From Rubrivivax sp. (GTDB taxonomy: Bacteria; Pseudomonadota; Gammaproteobacteria; Burkholderiales; Burkholderiaceae_C), in NCBI GenBank assembly GCA_030653385.1, contig JAURZM010000050.1:62001-126000 (forward strand): a stretch of 64,000 bases of DNA, given 5' to 3'. A program made the translations under genes and the position numbers. Below are positions 17,980 to 27,688 of the stretch, piece by piece. A model generated the notes under the pieces. That model did no database searches, was not told where the DNA came from, and was given only the letters and a program-made list of their open reading frames with translations. Within the stretch, counting starts at the first letter, position 1, and the number at the start of each line of letters is the position of its first letter.

Positions 17980-18182
17980 AGCCCCCAGGCGGCGGACCGC
18001 CACCAGCCTGAAGTCTGGCGCCGGCCGTGCGCTGCGGCGCCGGTCACGCCCAGGCCGATGCGATGGCTCCGGTCGGGCGGCCTTCAGAACCCACCGGTGC
18101 AGCCGATAAGACGGCAAGCCCGGGTGCCGCAAGCCCCGCCCCTTGCTGCAACGGCATGCCCATCGCCCACGTGACTCCTCCT

Positions 18183-20648
18183 ATGCCCCGAGCTTCGCCC
18201 CCCTGGGCCGAGGCGTCGGCGCGTCCCGGCGACCTGCGCGCCGCGCAGCGTGTGCGGGTGGCCATGTACCTGGCCTTCCTGGCGCTGGCGCTGGCCGTGG
18301 CGCTGCAGGGTTTCCTGTCGCTGCGACTGGAAAGTGTGCGTGCCGTCGACGCCGAACTGCTGGTCCTGGCGGGCCAGCAACGCAAGCTTGCCCAACAACT
18401 GGGCCGGCAGGCCGCCTTGCTGGCGCAGGCCGTGAACATGGCCGCCGCTCCAGCGCCCGCTGCCCACGGCCAGACACTGACCGAGATGCTGCGCCGCTTT
18501 TCTGTCAGTGCCCTGCGGCTGGAAGACCTGCTGTCGCAGCAGGGTTCGGTGGCTGGCCATGGGGCATCCGGGGTCGGCCGCGCGCTCGATGCCTGGCAGA
18601 CTCAGCGCGAGCGCCTGTGGTACCGCGCCGAGTTGCTGGCGCTGAAGCTGGATGCCGCCGACGGCCAGCCCCTGGCAACCGCCTTCGCCGCGCTGCAGGC
18701 CGAGGTCGAGCCCGCATCCGATGCCGCGCAGGCGCTGGTCAGCCAGTTGCGCGCGGCTGCCGAGCAGCGCATGGCACGGCTGCGCAGCGAACTGCTGTGG
18801 GGCATGGCGGCGCTGCTGGCGCTGCTCGGACTGCTTTCGCTGGGGGTGGTGGAGCCCACGGCACGTGCCGTCGCGCGCCAGGTGAGGCGCCAGATGGAGC
18901 AGGCCGCCGTGCTGCAGCGCCTGGCCCTGGTGGCCGAACACACATCGGCGATGGTGCTGATCGTCGATCCACGAGCCCGCATCCAGTGGACCAACAAGGC
19001 CTTCTGCGACCTGACGGGCTGGAGCTTTGACGAGCTGTTGGGGCGGCGGCCCCAGGACTTTTTGTACGCGCCCCGTGCCGATCCCACCGTGCTGGCCCAG
19101 GTGCGTGCGGCGGTGGTCAACGGCATCGGCATCCGCCAGGAATGGCTGAACCTGAAGCGCGACGGCACCGAGTTCTGGGCCGATGTCGACCTGCGCCCGC
19201 TGCGCGACGCGGATGGACGCCTGACCGGCTACATCAGCGTGGCCAGCGATGTCACCGACCGCCGCGCGCTGCAGAACCAGCTCAGCCACCACGCCCACAC
19301 CGACGCGTTGACGCAACTGCCCAACCGCACCGCGGTGATGGAACGCCTGCACAAGGCCATTGCCCACGCCGGGCGCCACGCGGGCTATGGTTTTGCCGTG
19401 CTGTTCATGGACTTCGACCGCTTCAAGCAGGTCAACGACACCATGGGCCACGCCGCCGGCGACGAGCTGCTTCGCCAGGTGGCGCAACGCCTGCAGCTGC
19501 TGTTGCGGCCTGGTGATGCGCTGGCACGCCTGCAGCCGGCCGAAGGTGGCACTGGCGATGTGGCGGCGCGCATCGGCGGCGACGAGTTTGTCGTCGTGCT
19601 GGAAGCGGTGGCCAACCAGGACACGGTGAAGGTGATCGCCGAGCGGGTGCTGAAGGAACTGAGCGAGCCCTACACGATTGGCTGCGCACCGCTGCAAAGC
19701 AGCGTCAGCATCGGCGTCGTGCTGCACCTGGGCCACGAAGGTGCCGAACCGCCCAGTGCCGAAGACGTGCTGCGCAATGCCGACACCGCGATGTACGAGG
19801 CCAAACGTGCCGGTCGTGGCCGCTGGGTGATGTTCGACGACTCGATGCACGAACGGGTGGTGCGCACGCTGGAGGTTGAAAAGGACCTGCGCCGCGCGCT
19901 GAAGGAAGACGAGCTGTTTGTCGTCTACCAGCCGGTGGTCGACCTGCCTGGCCGTGCCGTCGTGGGCGTGGAAGCGCTGGTGCGCTGGCGCCACCCCGAA
20001 CGTGGCCTGGTGCCGCCGGCCGAATTCATCGGCGTGGCCGAAGAGTCGGGCCTGATCGACGCCGTCGGCGCGGTGGTGCTGCGCAAGGCCTGCCAGCAGT
20101 TCGTGCGCTGGCGCGCCGACCTGGGCGAGCGAGCCCCGCGCATGCTGGCGGTGAACCTGTCGCGGGCCCAGCTTAAACAAGCGGGTGCGGTGGACGAACT
20201 GCAGCGGGTCTTGCAGTCCTGCTGCATGCGCGCCGAGTGGCTGCAGCTCGAAGTGACCGAAAGCCTGGCCGCGCAGGACGAACAGGTGCAGGCCACGCTG
20301 CGGCAGCTGAAGGCGCTGGGCGTGAAGCTGGCGCTCGACGACTTCGGCACCGGCTACTCTTCACTGGCTTGCCTGCACCAGTTGCCGGTGGACACGGTGA
20401 AGATCGACCGCAGCTTCGTCAAACACGCCCAGTCGGTTGAATACCACCGGGTGCTGATCGAAGCCACCATCCGGGTCGCCCGCACCTTGGGCATGACCAC
20501 CGTGGCCGAGGGCATCGAAACCGAAGGGCAGGCGACGCTGATGTTGGAGCTGCACTGCGACCGCGGTCAGGGCTATCTGTTCAGCCGCCCGCTGGAAGCG
20601 CAGGCGCTGGAAGCCTGGCTGCACGCCGAACACCTGCAGCACGCCTGA
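18183..20648 (+). CDS. Membrane PAS-GGDEF-EAL protein (cyclic di-GMP turnover)
   Basis: A cyclic di-GMP enzyme of about 821 residues. A helix at about 27-47 and another at 205-222 enclose a periplasmic helical region whose LAGQQRKLAQQLGRQAALLAQA resembles PilJ-type sensory domains. A PAS domain (about 248-358), a GGDEF domain with an intact GGDEF at 465-469, and an EAL domain with EAL at 597-599 and DDFGTGYSS follow. Both motifs look active, so it may make and degrade cyclic di-GMP. An insertion of roughly a dozen residues precedes the GGDEF strand. The start is uncertain: the frame is open to a GTG at 18027, but the extra stretch looks non-coding and no start has a good Shine-Dalgarno. Confidence 0.92.
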   Translation: MPRASPPWAEASARPGDLRAAQRVRVAMYLAFLALALAVALQGFLSLRLESVRAVDAELLVLAGQQRKLAQQLGRQAALLAQAVNMAAAPAPAAHGQTLTEMLRRFSVSALRLEDLLSQQGSVAGHGASGVGRALDAWQTQRERLWYRAELLALKLDAADGQPLATAFAALQAEVEPASDAAQALVSQLRAAAEQRMARLRSELLWGMAALLALLGLLSLGVVEPTARAVARQVRRQMEQAAVLQRLALVAEHTSAMVLIVDPRARIQWTNKAFCDLTGWSFDELLGRRPQDFLYAPRADPTVLAQVRAAVVNGIGIRQEWLNLKRDGTEFWADVDLRPLRDADGRLTGYISVASDVTDRRALQNQLSHHAHTDALTQLPNRTAVMERLHKAIAHAGRHAGYGFAVLFMDFDRFKQVNDTMGHAAGDELLRQVAQRLQLLLRPGDALARLQPAEGGTGDVAARIGGDEFVVVLEAVANQDTVKVIAERVLKELSEPYTIGCAPLQSSVSIGVVLHLGHEGAEPPSAEDVLRNADTAMYEAKRAGRGRWVMFDDSMHERVVRTLEVEKDLRRALKEDELFVVYQPVVDLPGRAVVGVEALVRWRHPERGLVPPAEFIGVAEESGLIDAVGAVVLRKACQQFVRWRADLGERAPRMLAVNLSRAQLKQAGAVDELQRVLQSCCMRAEWLQLEVTESLAAQDEQVQATLRQLKALGVKLALDDFGTGYSSLACLHQLPVDTVKIDRSFVKHAQSVEYHRVLIEATIRVARTLGMTTVAEGIETEGQATLMLELHCDRGQGYLFSRPLEAQALEAWLHAEHLQHA

Positions 20649-20649
20649 G

Positions 20650-20740
20650 GCCCGCCAGGCGCTGCGGGTCGTCAACGGTCGCTGCAGTTCGTCACCCGCA
20701 AACCGCGCTTCATCGCAACCCTGTCCACCGCCTGGCGGGC
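20650..20740. repeat. Widely spaced 12-bp perfect inverted repeat
   Basis: GCCCGCCAGGCG at 20650-20661 is matched by its exact reverse complement at 20729-20740, about 67 bases apart, immediately after the GGDEF-EAL stop. A -10-like TAAACT follows at 20746-20751, 55 bases before the efflux adaptor ATG. The pair could be a long-stem structure ending the first gene or a two-site operator for the efflux genes; neither is shown. Confidence 0.45.
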
Positions 20741-20805
20741 GTCCCTAAACTGCCGCCGGTCGTTTGCCCAGAGGGGGGCAGGCCGGGCACAAGAGGGTCG
20801 ACGTC

Positions 20806-22014
20806 ATGAAAAAGAAGTGGCTGCTGAGCGGGTTGGCGCTGGTGGTGGTGGCAGGCGCGGGCATCGCGGTGGTGAGCGGGGCGCTGAAGCTGCCGGGTGG
20901 CCAGGCCATGGCCAAGACCGATGCCGATGCCGGCAAGCCAAAGGCCGGCAAGGACGGCAAGAAACCCGATGTGCCGCTGGAGTTCGTGCCCCAGGAAGTG
21001 GTGCAGCCGGCGTTGGCCCGGCTGTCGGGATCGGTGGAGTTTTCGGGCCCGCTGGTGGCGCCGCAGACCGCGCTGGTGCGTGCCAAGGCCAGCGGCACGC
21101 TGCTGGCGCTGTCGGTGGCCGAAGGCAGCCGCGTGCGCGCCGGGCAGGTGCTGGGCCGCATCGAACTGGCCGAGCTGAACACCCGTGTCGCCGAGCGCAG
21201 CGCCAATGTCGAAGCAATGCGTGCCAGCCTGATGCAGGCCGAGCGCACCCACGCCAGCAACGAAAGGCTGGCGGCGCAGCAGTTCATCTCTTCGAACGCG
21301 CTGGAGACCTCGCGGTCCAGCCTGGATACGGCGCGCGCCAACCTGAACGCTGCACAGGCGTCGCTCGAAACCACGCGGGTGGGTCTGCGTGAAGCTTCGC
21401 TGCAGGCGCCCATCTCGGGCATCGTGGCCAAGCGGCACGTGCTGCCGGGTGAAAAGGTCAGCGTCGAACAGGAACTGCTGACCATCGTCGACCTGGCGCG
21501 CCTGGAACTGGCGGGCACGGTGGGCACCCACGAGGTCAGCCGCATCACACCGGGCATGGTGGTGCAGGTGCGCGTGGAAGGTGTGGACCAGCCGGTGCCG
21601 GGTCGCGTGGCGCGCATCGCGCCGGCGGCCGAACCGGGCACACGCAGCATCGGCGTCACGATCGAGCTGCCCAATGCCAAGGAAACGCTGCGAGCCGGCC
21701 AGTACGCCATGGTGCGTGCCACGCTGGCCGACCTCACCGACAGGCTGACGCTGCCCGTGGCCGCGGTGGGCCAGACCAGCGGACAGGATCATGTGTGGGT
21801 GATCGAAAACGGCACCCTGGCACGCCGCGCGGTCACCGTGGGCCGGCGCGACGAGGCCGAAGGCCGCGTCGAGGTGCTGCAGGGCGTGACACCCGCCAGC
21901 CAGGTGCTGGCGGCGCGCTTCGACAACCTGCGCGAAGGTGCCAAGGCGTCGGTGGTGGCGGTGAAGTCTGCACCTGTGGCGTCGGCAGCGGCTTCAACGC
22001 CGGTGCTGAAGTAG
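20806..22014 (+). CDS. RND efflux periplasmic adaptor (membrane fusion protein)
   Basis: A 402-residue membrane fusion protein that would link the inner-membrane RND pump to an outer-membrane channel. An N-terminal uncleaved-type hydrophobic segment (about residues 5-24) is followed by a low-complexity Lys/Asp-rich linker, a split biotinyl-lipoyl domain (VRAKASGTLLALSVAEGSRVRAGQVLGRI and APISGIVAKRHVLPGEKVSVEQELLTIVD), an alpha-hairpin between them, and a beta-barrel domain. The start at 20806 is supported by AAGAGG about ten bases upstream. The pump gene starts 18 bases later. No outer-membrane factor gene lies nearby, so a TolC-type partner must be elsewhere. Confidence 0.9.
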   Translation: MKKKWLLSGLALVVVAGAGIAVVSGALKLPGGQAMAKTDADAGKPKAGKDGKKPDVPLEFVPQEVVQPALARLSGSVEFSGPLVAPQTALVRAKASGTLLALSVAEGSRVRAGQVLGRIELAELNTRVAERSANVEAMRASLMQAERTHASNERLAAQQFISSNALETSRSSLDTARANLNAAQASLETTRVGLREASLQAPISGIVAKRHVLPGEKVSVEQELLTIVDLARLELAGTVGTHEVSRITPGMVVQVRVEGVDQPVPGRVARIAPAAEPGTRSIGVTIELPNAKETLRAGQYAMVRATLADLTDRLTLPVAAVGQTSGQDHVWVIENGTLARRAVTVGRRDEAEGRVEVLQGVTPASQVLAARFDNLREGAKASVVAVKSAPVASAAASTPVLK

Positions 22015-22032
22015 GTCGAGCAGGAGCAAACC

Positions 22033-25000
22033 ATGTGGATCACCCGCGTCTCGATCAACAACCCCGTTTTTGCCGCCATGGTCATGGTGGCGCTGTGTGT
22101 GCTGGGTCTGTTCAGCTACGCCAAGCTGGGCGTCGAGCAGATGCCCGACATCAGCTTCCCCGGCGCCTGGATGAACGTCGAATACCCGGGCGCCACGCCG
22201 GAAGCGGTGGAGCGCGAGGTGCTCAAGCCTCTCGAAGAAGCCATCAACAGCGTGGCCGGCGTCAAGCGCATCACCTCGCGTGCCTTCGAAGGGCGTGCCG
22301 ACCTGAGCGTGGAGTTCGGCCTGGACACCGACATGGACCGCGCCATGCAAGAGGTGCGCGACCGTGTGTCGGCGGTGCAGTCTGCCTTGCCCCGTGATGC
22401 ACGCGCGCCCACGCTGGCGCGCTGGAACAACGACAACAGCGAACCGGTGGTCACGCTGGCCATCCTGAGCCCCACACGCAGCCCGCGCGAGCTGTCGATC
22501 CTGGCCGACAACCAGATTGGCAAGCGACTGCAGCGTGTGGAAGGCGTGGCGCGGGTCGAGATCAACGGCATGAGCAAACGCGAGGTGCGCATCGACCTGG
22601 ACCCGGCGCGCCTGCGGGCCTATGGCGTGACACCGGCGCAGATTGCCGCGGCGCTGAAAGAAGCGAATGCCGATCAGCCGGTGGGCCTGCTGTCCGACAA
22701 CACCCAGGATGCGCTGGTGCGTGTCGAGGGTCGCGTCAAAGACCCACGCGCCTTTGCTGACGTGGTGGTGGCACACCGAAACGGCCTGGCGCTGAAGCTG
22801 GGTGACCTGGGCCGGCTGACCGAACGTGAACGCGAGCCCGATTCGGTGGCACGTGTCAACGGCCAGCGGGCCATCAACTTCAACGTCTTCAAGCAGCAGG
22901 ACGCCAACATCGTGGCCACCGGCGACGCCGTCAAGGCTGCGATGGAAGAGGTGAAAAAACAGCTGCCACCCGATGTGGAGATGCGCCTCATCAACGCCAG
23001 CAGCGACTGGGTCAAGGGCAGCCTGGACGGCCTGCGCAGCACGCTGATCGAAGGTGCGCTGTTGACCATCGTCATCGTCTTCCTGTTCCTGCACAGCTGG
23101 CGCAGCACCATCATCACCGGGCTGACGCTGCCGATTGCGGTGATCAGCAGTTTCATCGCCGTCTACGCGTTTGGCTTCACGCTGAACTTCATGACGATGA
23201 TGGCGCTGAGCCTGTGCATCGGTTTGCTCATCGACGACGCCATCGTCGTGCGCGAGAACATCGTGCGCCACGTGCACATGGGCAAGGACCACCACCGCGC
23301 GTCGCTGGAAGGCACGCAGGAGATCGGCCTGGCGGTGATGGCCACCACCTTCGCCATCGTGGCGGTGTTTGCGCCCGTGGCCTTCATGGGCGGCATCATC
23401 GGCAAGTTCTTCTACCCGTTTGGCATCACCGTCGTGGTGGCCGTGCTGGTGAGCCTGTTCGTCAGCTTCACGCTCGACCCCATGCTCAGTTCGGTGTGGA
23501 AGGACCCGCCGGCCACGCATTTGATGCGTGTGCCGGTCATCGGCCACGCCATTCGCGCGGTTGACCGCGGCATGGATTGGCTGCACGGCGCCTACGCCAG
23601 GGCCATCCACTGGATCTTCAGCGCGCGCCGCTGGCGTGTGTGGCTGCCGGCCTATGGCCGCCGCTTTGGCGCCGACGGCAGCCGCCTGAAAACCGGCAAG
23701 CGCGGTTTTCGCAGCGCCACGATCACACCCCGCGGTGTGGTCCTGGCCGGCGGGGTGGCCAGCTTTGTCATCGCCATCGGCCTGGCGCCGCTGGTGGGCA
23801 GCGAGTTTGCGCCGGAAACCGACCAGGGCTTCACCCGCCTGGCGTTGAAGATGCCCGTGGGCAGCAGCCTGGAGCGCACCAACGCCAAGGTGGCGCAGGT
23901 GGAAGCGCTGGTGCAGGCGCTGCCCGAGGTCAAGCACATCAGCACCCGGGTGGGCGGTGCGGGCCAGCGCAACCAGGCCTGGCTGGAGATCGCGCTGGTC
24001 GACCGCAAGGACCGCAAGCGCACGCAGAAGCAAGTGGAAAACGCCATCCGCGACACCATCGCGCGCATTCCCGGCACCGACGCCAGCGTGGGCTTCAACC
24101 GGCCCATCTACGTGGCCATCCTGGGCAACGACGCCGCGGGCCTGGCCCGGGTGGCCACCGAGTTTGCCGAGAAGGTGAAAAACATCCCTGGCGCGGTGGA
24201 TGTCGAAACCTCGGTGCAGGCCGGCATGCCTGCCTATGCCGTGCGCCTGAAGCCCGGGGCCGTGCGCGAACTGGGCCTCACGCCCAACCAGGTCAGCAGC
24301 AGCCTGCGGGCCTACGTCAACGGTGAAACCGCGACCTACTGGACCACGCCCGATGGCGACCAGGTGGACGTGGTGCTGCGCCTGGACGAAAGCCAGCGCG
24401 AACGGGTCGACCAGCTGCGCAGTTTGCCGGTGGCCTTTGCCGCCGACGGCACGCCGATCACGCTGTCCAGCGTGGCCGACATCGAGCAGGTCTTCAACCC
24501 GCAGAACATCCGCCGCCAGAACCTGCAGCGCCGCGAGGCCGTGTTTGCCGGGGTCAAGGACCGCAGCCCGGGCGACGTGGGCAACGACGTGCAGAAGCTG
24601 ATCAAGGAAACCACGCTGCCACCCGGCTACAGCTTCGACATCGGTGGCCAGATGCAGCAACAGGCCGAAGCCTTCGCTGGCCTGCTGGCGGCCATGGCGC
24701 TGGCGGTGATTTTCATCTACATCGTGCTGGCCAGCCAGTTCGGCAGTTTCCTGCAGCCCATTGCCATCATGGCCAGCCTGCCGCTGGCGCTGATCGGGGT
24801 CATGCTGGCGCTGCTGATGTGGCGCAGCACGCTGAACATCTTCAGCATGATCGGTCTCGTGATGCTGATGGGCCTGGTGACCAAAAACGCCATCCTGCTG
24901 GTGGACTTTGCCAACCACGCGCGCAAGGCCGGCGCCACAGTGGCCGACGCGCTGTTGCAGGCCGGTCAGATCCGCATGCGGCCCATCATCATGACCACCG

Positions 25001-25248
25001 CGGCCATGGTGTTTGGCATGTTGCCGCTGGCGTTGGCGCTGAACGACGGCGGCGAGATCCAGGCGCCGATGGGGCGCGCCATCATCGGTGGCCTGATCAC
25101 CAGCACGCTGCTGACGCTGGTGGTGGTGCCGGTGCTCTACAGCTACCTGGCACGCGACAAGCGGGTCAAGGCAGAGCCGGCCGCGCAGCCCGACGTGCTG
25201 GGTGGCAGTGCAGCAGGACCGTTGCCGACACCGGCCGACCGGCACTGA
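22033..25248 (+). CDS. RND family efflux pump, inner-membrane permease (HAE1/AcrB-like)
   Basis: A 1071-residue proton-driven RND transporter. It opens MWITRVSINNPVFAAMVMVAL with TM1, the porter motif FPGAWMNVEYPGATPEAVE follows, TM4 carries the proton-relay pair in GLLIDDAIVVRENI, and TM9-12 lie near the C-terminus with GLVTKNAILLVDFAN. The central segment between TM6 and TM7 has an extra basic stretch of about 90 residues (HLMRVPVIGHAIRAV to RGFRSATITPRG). The substrate is unknown; the divergence from AcrB suggests the MdtB/TriC-like side of the family. GAGCAGGAG precedes the ATG. Forms an operon with the adaptor. Confidence 0.93.
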   Translation: MWITRVSINNPVFAAMVMVALCVLGLFSYAKLGVEQMPDISFPGAWMNVEYPGATPEAVEREVLKPLEEAINSVAGVKRITSRAFEGRADLSVEFGLDTDMDRAMQEVRDRVSAVQSALPRDARAPTLARWNNDNSEPVVTLAILSPTRSPRELSILADNQIGKRLQRVEGVARVEINGMSKREVRIDLDPARLRAYGVTPAQIAAALKEANADQPVGLLSDNTQDALVRVEGRVKDPRAFADVVVAHRNGLALKLGDLGRLTEREREPDSVARVNGQRAINFNVFKQQDANIVATGDAVKAAMEEVKKQLPPDVEMRLINASSDWVKGSLDGLRSTLIEGALLTIVIVFLFLHSWRSTIITGLTLPIAVISSFIAVYAFGFTLNFMTMMALSLCIGLLIDDAIVVRENIVRHVHMGKDHHRASLEGTQEIGLAVMATTFAIVAVFAPVAFMGGIIGKFFYPFGITVVVAVLVSLFVSFTLDPMLSSVWKDPPATHLMRVPVIGHAIRAVDRGMDWLHGAYARAIHWIFSARRWRVWLPAYGRRFGADGSRLKTGKRGFRSATITPRGVVLAGGVASFVIAIGLAPLVGSEFAPETDQGFTRLALKMPVGSSLERTNAKVAQVEALVQALPEVKHISTRVGGAGQRNQAWLEIALVDRKDRKRTQKQVENAIRDTIARIPGTDASVGFNRPIYVAILGNDAAGLARVATEFAEKVKNIPGAVDVETSVQAGMPAYAVRLKPGAVRELGLTPNQVSSSLRAYVNGETATYWTTPDGDQVDVVLRLDESQRERVDQLRSLPVAFAADGTPITLSSVADIEQVFNPQNIRRQNLQRREAVFAGVKDRSPGDVGNDVQKLIKETTLPPGYSFDIGGQMQQQAEAFAGLLAAMALAVIFIYIVLASQFGSFLQPIAIMASLPLALIGVMLALLMWRSTLNIFSMIGLVMLMGLVTKNAILLVDFANHARKAGATVADALLQAGQIRMRPIIMTTAAMVFGMLPLALALNDGGEIQAPMGRAIIGGLITSTLLTLVVVPVLYSYLARDKRVKAEPAAQPDVLGGSAAGPLPTPADRH

Positions 25249-25261
25249 GCCTTCAACAGCC

Positions 25262-26197
25262 TCAGGGTTTGTCCACGCCCGGGGGCAAGGTGTCCGAAGG
25301 GTGTGGAACGGTGTCCGCCGCGCCCTGGCGCAGCTGCCACATCAGGCGCTCGGTTTCGTCGGCCTGGCGCTGTGCGTCGGTGATGCGACGGCCGTGGCCC
25401 CGGCGCACATCGTCGTGGCTGCGTGCCCTGGTCGGCTCGGGTGAGGGTGCCGGCATTCGGCGGGCCACCAGGAAGTACCACAAGACAGCCGCCGCCAGGA
25501 CCAGGCCCATCAGTGCCATGCCCGAGGCTTGGGCCTGGCGGGCCGATTGCCGGGCGGCCAGCTGGCCGTCCAGCCGGCTCAGGTGCGCTGCCAGGGAGGC
25601 TTGGGCGGCGTCGATGCGATGCAGCCGCTGACGCCGGGTGGTGTCTTCGTCGGTGGCATCTTGGCTGAGCAGAGCCGGGGGCAGCAGCTGGCCCAAGGCC
25701 TGTGCAGGTCCTGGCGCAGCGGCTGCTGTCACGAGGTCCATGACCTGCAGCGATTGTTCGACCAGCAACTGGTGCGCGGCCCGGCTGGCTTGGCTGTCCA
25801 CCAGCCGCAGGTGGATGCGGCGGGCCAGGTCGCGCCAGTTGTCGGTGAGCGCATCGGTCTCGGCCAGGGCCTTGATCCACAAGCCGCTCGACAGGGTGCC
25901 TTTGAGGTTCCAGATGGCACCGTCGACGTCGGCCTGCCGCAGCCGCCGCTCGTTTTCCAGCTGATGGCGGCCAGCCAGCACACGGCTGGCCACTTCGTCA
26001 TGGCCCAGCAAGCCGCGCTGCACCTGAAGGGCCCGCAACATCGGGTCGAGCGCGGCACGCTCGGTCATCAGCTCGCGGAGCTCTGCACCCTGGTGGCGAA
26101 GCACTTCGCCGAAGGGCAGGAGAACCATCAGGCCGCCAAGCGCCGCGAGGAGTGCAAAGCGCAGGCTCAGGCGAGGCGGCGGTCGTCTGTCGGACAT
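25262..26197 (-). CDS. Hypothetical membrane protein with periplasmic helical region
   Basis: I do not recognise a named family. The 311-residue product has an N-terminal hydrophobic helix (about residues 11-30), a long Leu/Ala/Arg-rich helical region (30-225) and a second helix (about 226-246), then a basic, charged cytoplasmic tail with no catalytic motif. This is the layout of the sensory half of chemoreceptors, histidine kinases or GGDEF proteins without an output domain. It is downstream of sdaA on the same strand after 96 bases, and convergent with the RND pump gene. Coding status is supported by the amphipathic composition and intact frame. Confidence 0.65.
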   Translation of the reverse strand: MSDRRPPPRLSLRFALLAALGGLMVLLPFGEVLRHQGAELRELMTERAALDPMLRALQVQRGLLGHDEVASRVLAGRHQLENERRLRQADVDGAIWNLKGTLSSGLWIKALAETDALTDNWRDLARRIHLRLVDSQASRAAHQLLVEQSLQVMDLVTAAAAPGPAQALGQLLPPALLSQDATDEDTTRRQRLHRIDAAQASLAAHLSRLDGQLAARQSARQAQASGMALMGLVLAAAVLWYFLVARRMPAPSPEPTRARSHDDVRRGHGRRITDAQRQADETERLMWQLRQGAADTVPHPSDTLPPGVDKP

Positions 26198-26293
26198 GGG
26201 GCGCGGGAAATCGGATCACCGGCGGGACACCGGTATGCCGTGGATATCGGCCTGCGCGGCGTGAACTTGAGGGCGCCGGCCGCTGTCTTCCCG

Positions 26294-27685
26294 CTAACAC
26301 TCGACGATGTTCACCGCCAGCCCGCCACGGGCCGTTTCCTTGTACTTGCTCATCATGTCCGCGCCGGTTTCGCGCATCGTCTTGATGACTTTGTCCAGGC
26401 TCACGAAGTGCGTGCCGTCGCCGCGCAAAGCCATGCGCGCCGCGTTGATGGCTTTGACCGACGCAATGGCGTTGCGTTCGATGCAGGGAATCTGCACCAG
26501 GCCGCCCACCGGGTCGCAGGTCAGGCCCAGGTGGTGTTCCATGCCGATCTCGGCGGCGTTTTCTACCTGTTCGGGTGTGCCGCCCATCACCGCGCACAGC
26601 GCACCTGCGGCCATGCTGCAGGCCACACCCACTTCACCCTGACAGCCCACTTCGGCGCCGCTGATGCTGGCGTTTTCCTTGTAGAGCAGGCCGATGGCAG
26701 CGGCAGTCAACAGGAAGTCGATGACACCTTTGTCGGTGCTGTGGTGAACGAAGCGCGCGTAGTAGTGCAGCACCGCCGGCACGATGCCGGCCGCACCGTT
26801 GGTGGGTGCGGTCACCACACGCCCGCCGGCCGCGTTTTCTTCATTCACGGCCAGGGCATACAGGTTGACCCAGTCCATCACCTGCAGCGGGTCGCGCAGC
26901 GCGGCCTCCGGGTTGGCAATCAGGTCGCGGTACAGCGGCGCGGCACGGCGCTTGACCTTGAAGCCGCCGGGCAGGATGCCGTCGGTGGCACAGCCGCGTT
27001 TCACGCAGGCCTGCATCACGGCCCAGATGTTCAGCAGGCCGGCGTCGATGTCGGCGTCGCTGCGCCAGTGGCGTTCGTTGCGGCGCATCACGTCGGCGAT
27101 CGAGCCTCCGATTTCACGGCTGCGCACCAGCAGCTCTTCGCCACTGTGGAAAGGGTGGGGCAGCACCGTGGTGTCGGGTGCGATGACTTTCTGCCGCGCG
27201 CCGTCGGCCGCCACTTCTTCGCTGACGACAAAACCGCCGCCCACCGAGTACCAGGTGCGCCTGTCCAGTTCCTGGCCGTCGGCGTCGAAGGCGATGAAAC
27301 GCATGCCGTTGGCGTGGAAGGGCAGAGTCTCTCGGCGGTAGAACTTGAGGTCGTCCTTTTCGTTGAACACGATGTTGTGTTCGCCCAGTATCGACAGGCT
27401 GGCAGCCTTGCGCATGGCCGCCAGCAGCACCGGCACGTTGTCCACGTCCACCGTGTCGGGTTCGTGCCCGCACAGGCCCAGCAGGACTGCCTTGTCGGTG
27501 CCGTGGCCCTTGCCGGTGGCGCCCAATGACCCGTACAGATGGCTCTGCACCCGCGCCGTGCGAGACAGAAGCCCATCGTGTTGCAAGTGGCGCGCAAACA
27601 GCCGCGCCGCGCGCATGGGGCCCACGGTGTGGCTGCTGCTGGGGCCGATGCCGATCTTGAAGAGGTCGAAGACCGACACGGCCAT
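26294..27685 (-). CDS. sdaA: L-serine ammonia-lyase (serine deaminase), iron-sulfur type
   Basis: SdaA converts L-serine to pyruvate and ammonia using an oxygen-labile 4Fe-4S cluster. The 463-residue single-chain product begins [24 protein letters not shown], the beta-domain signature, and the alpha domain has the cluster cysteines in [16 protein letters not shown] and the [19 protein letters not shown] stretch. The ATG lies only three bases after the gcvP stop, so translation is probably coupled and the gene falls under the upstream glycine riboswitch. It closes a glycine-to-serine-to-pyruvate route together with serine hydroxymethyltransferase, which is not in this window. Confidence 0.96.
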   Translation of the reverse strand: MAVSVFDLFKIGIGPSSSHTVGPMRAARLFARHLQHDGLLSRTARVQSHLYGSLGATGKGHGTDKAVLLGLCGHEPDTVDVDNVPVLLAAMRKAASLSILGEHNIVFNEKDDLKFYRRETLPFHANGMRFIAFDADGQELDRRTWYSVGGGFVVSEEVAADGARQKVIAPDTTVLPHPFHSGEELLVRSREIGGSIADVMRRNERHWRSDADIDAGLLNIWAVMQACVKRGCATDGILPGGFKVKRRAAPLYRDLIANPEAALRDPLQVMDWVNLYALAVNEENAAGGRVVTAPTNGAAGIVPAVLHYYARFVHHSTDKGVIDFLLTAAAIGLLYKENASISGAEVGCQGEVGVACSMAAGALCAVMGGTPEQVENAAEIGMEHHLGLTCDPVGGLVQIPCIERNAIASVKAINAARMALRGDGTHFVSLDKVIKTMRETGADMMSKYKETARGGLAVNIVEC

Positions 27686-27688
27686 GAT

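Noticed and set aside
18027..18182. N-terminal extension of the GGDEF-EAL gene to a GTG
   Set aside because: The text is Pro/Ala/Gly-rich without structure and lacks a ribosome-binding site; a start near 18183 gives a normal short cytoplasmic segment before the first helix.
21994..25245. Minus-strand open frame of more than 1000 codons opposite the RND pump gene
   Set aside because: Mirror frame of a strongly coding gene; its His/Gln/Arg-rich composition has no fold-like pattern, while the plus strand matches a known family over its full length.
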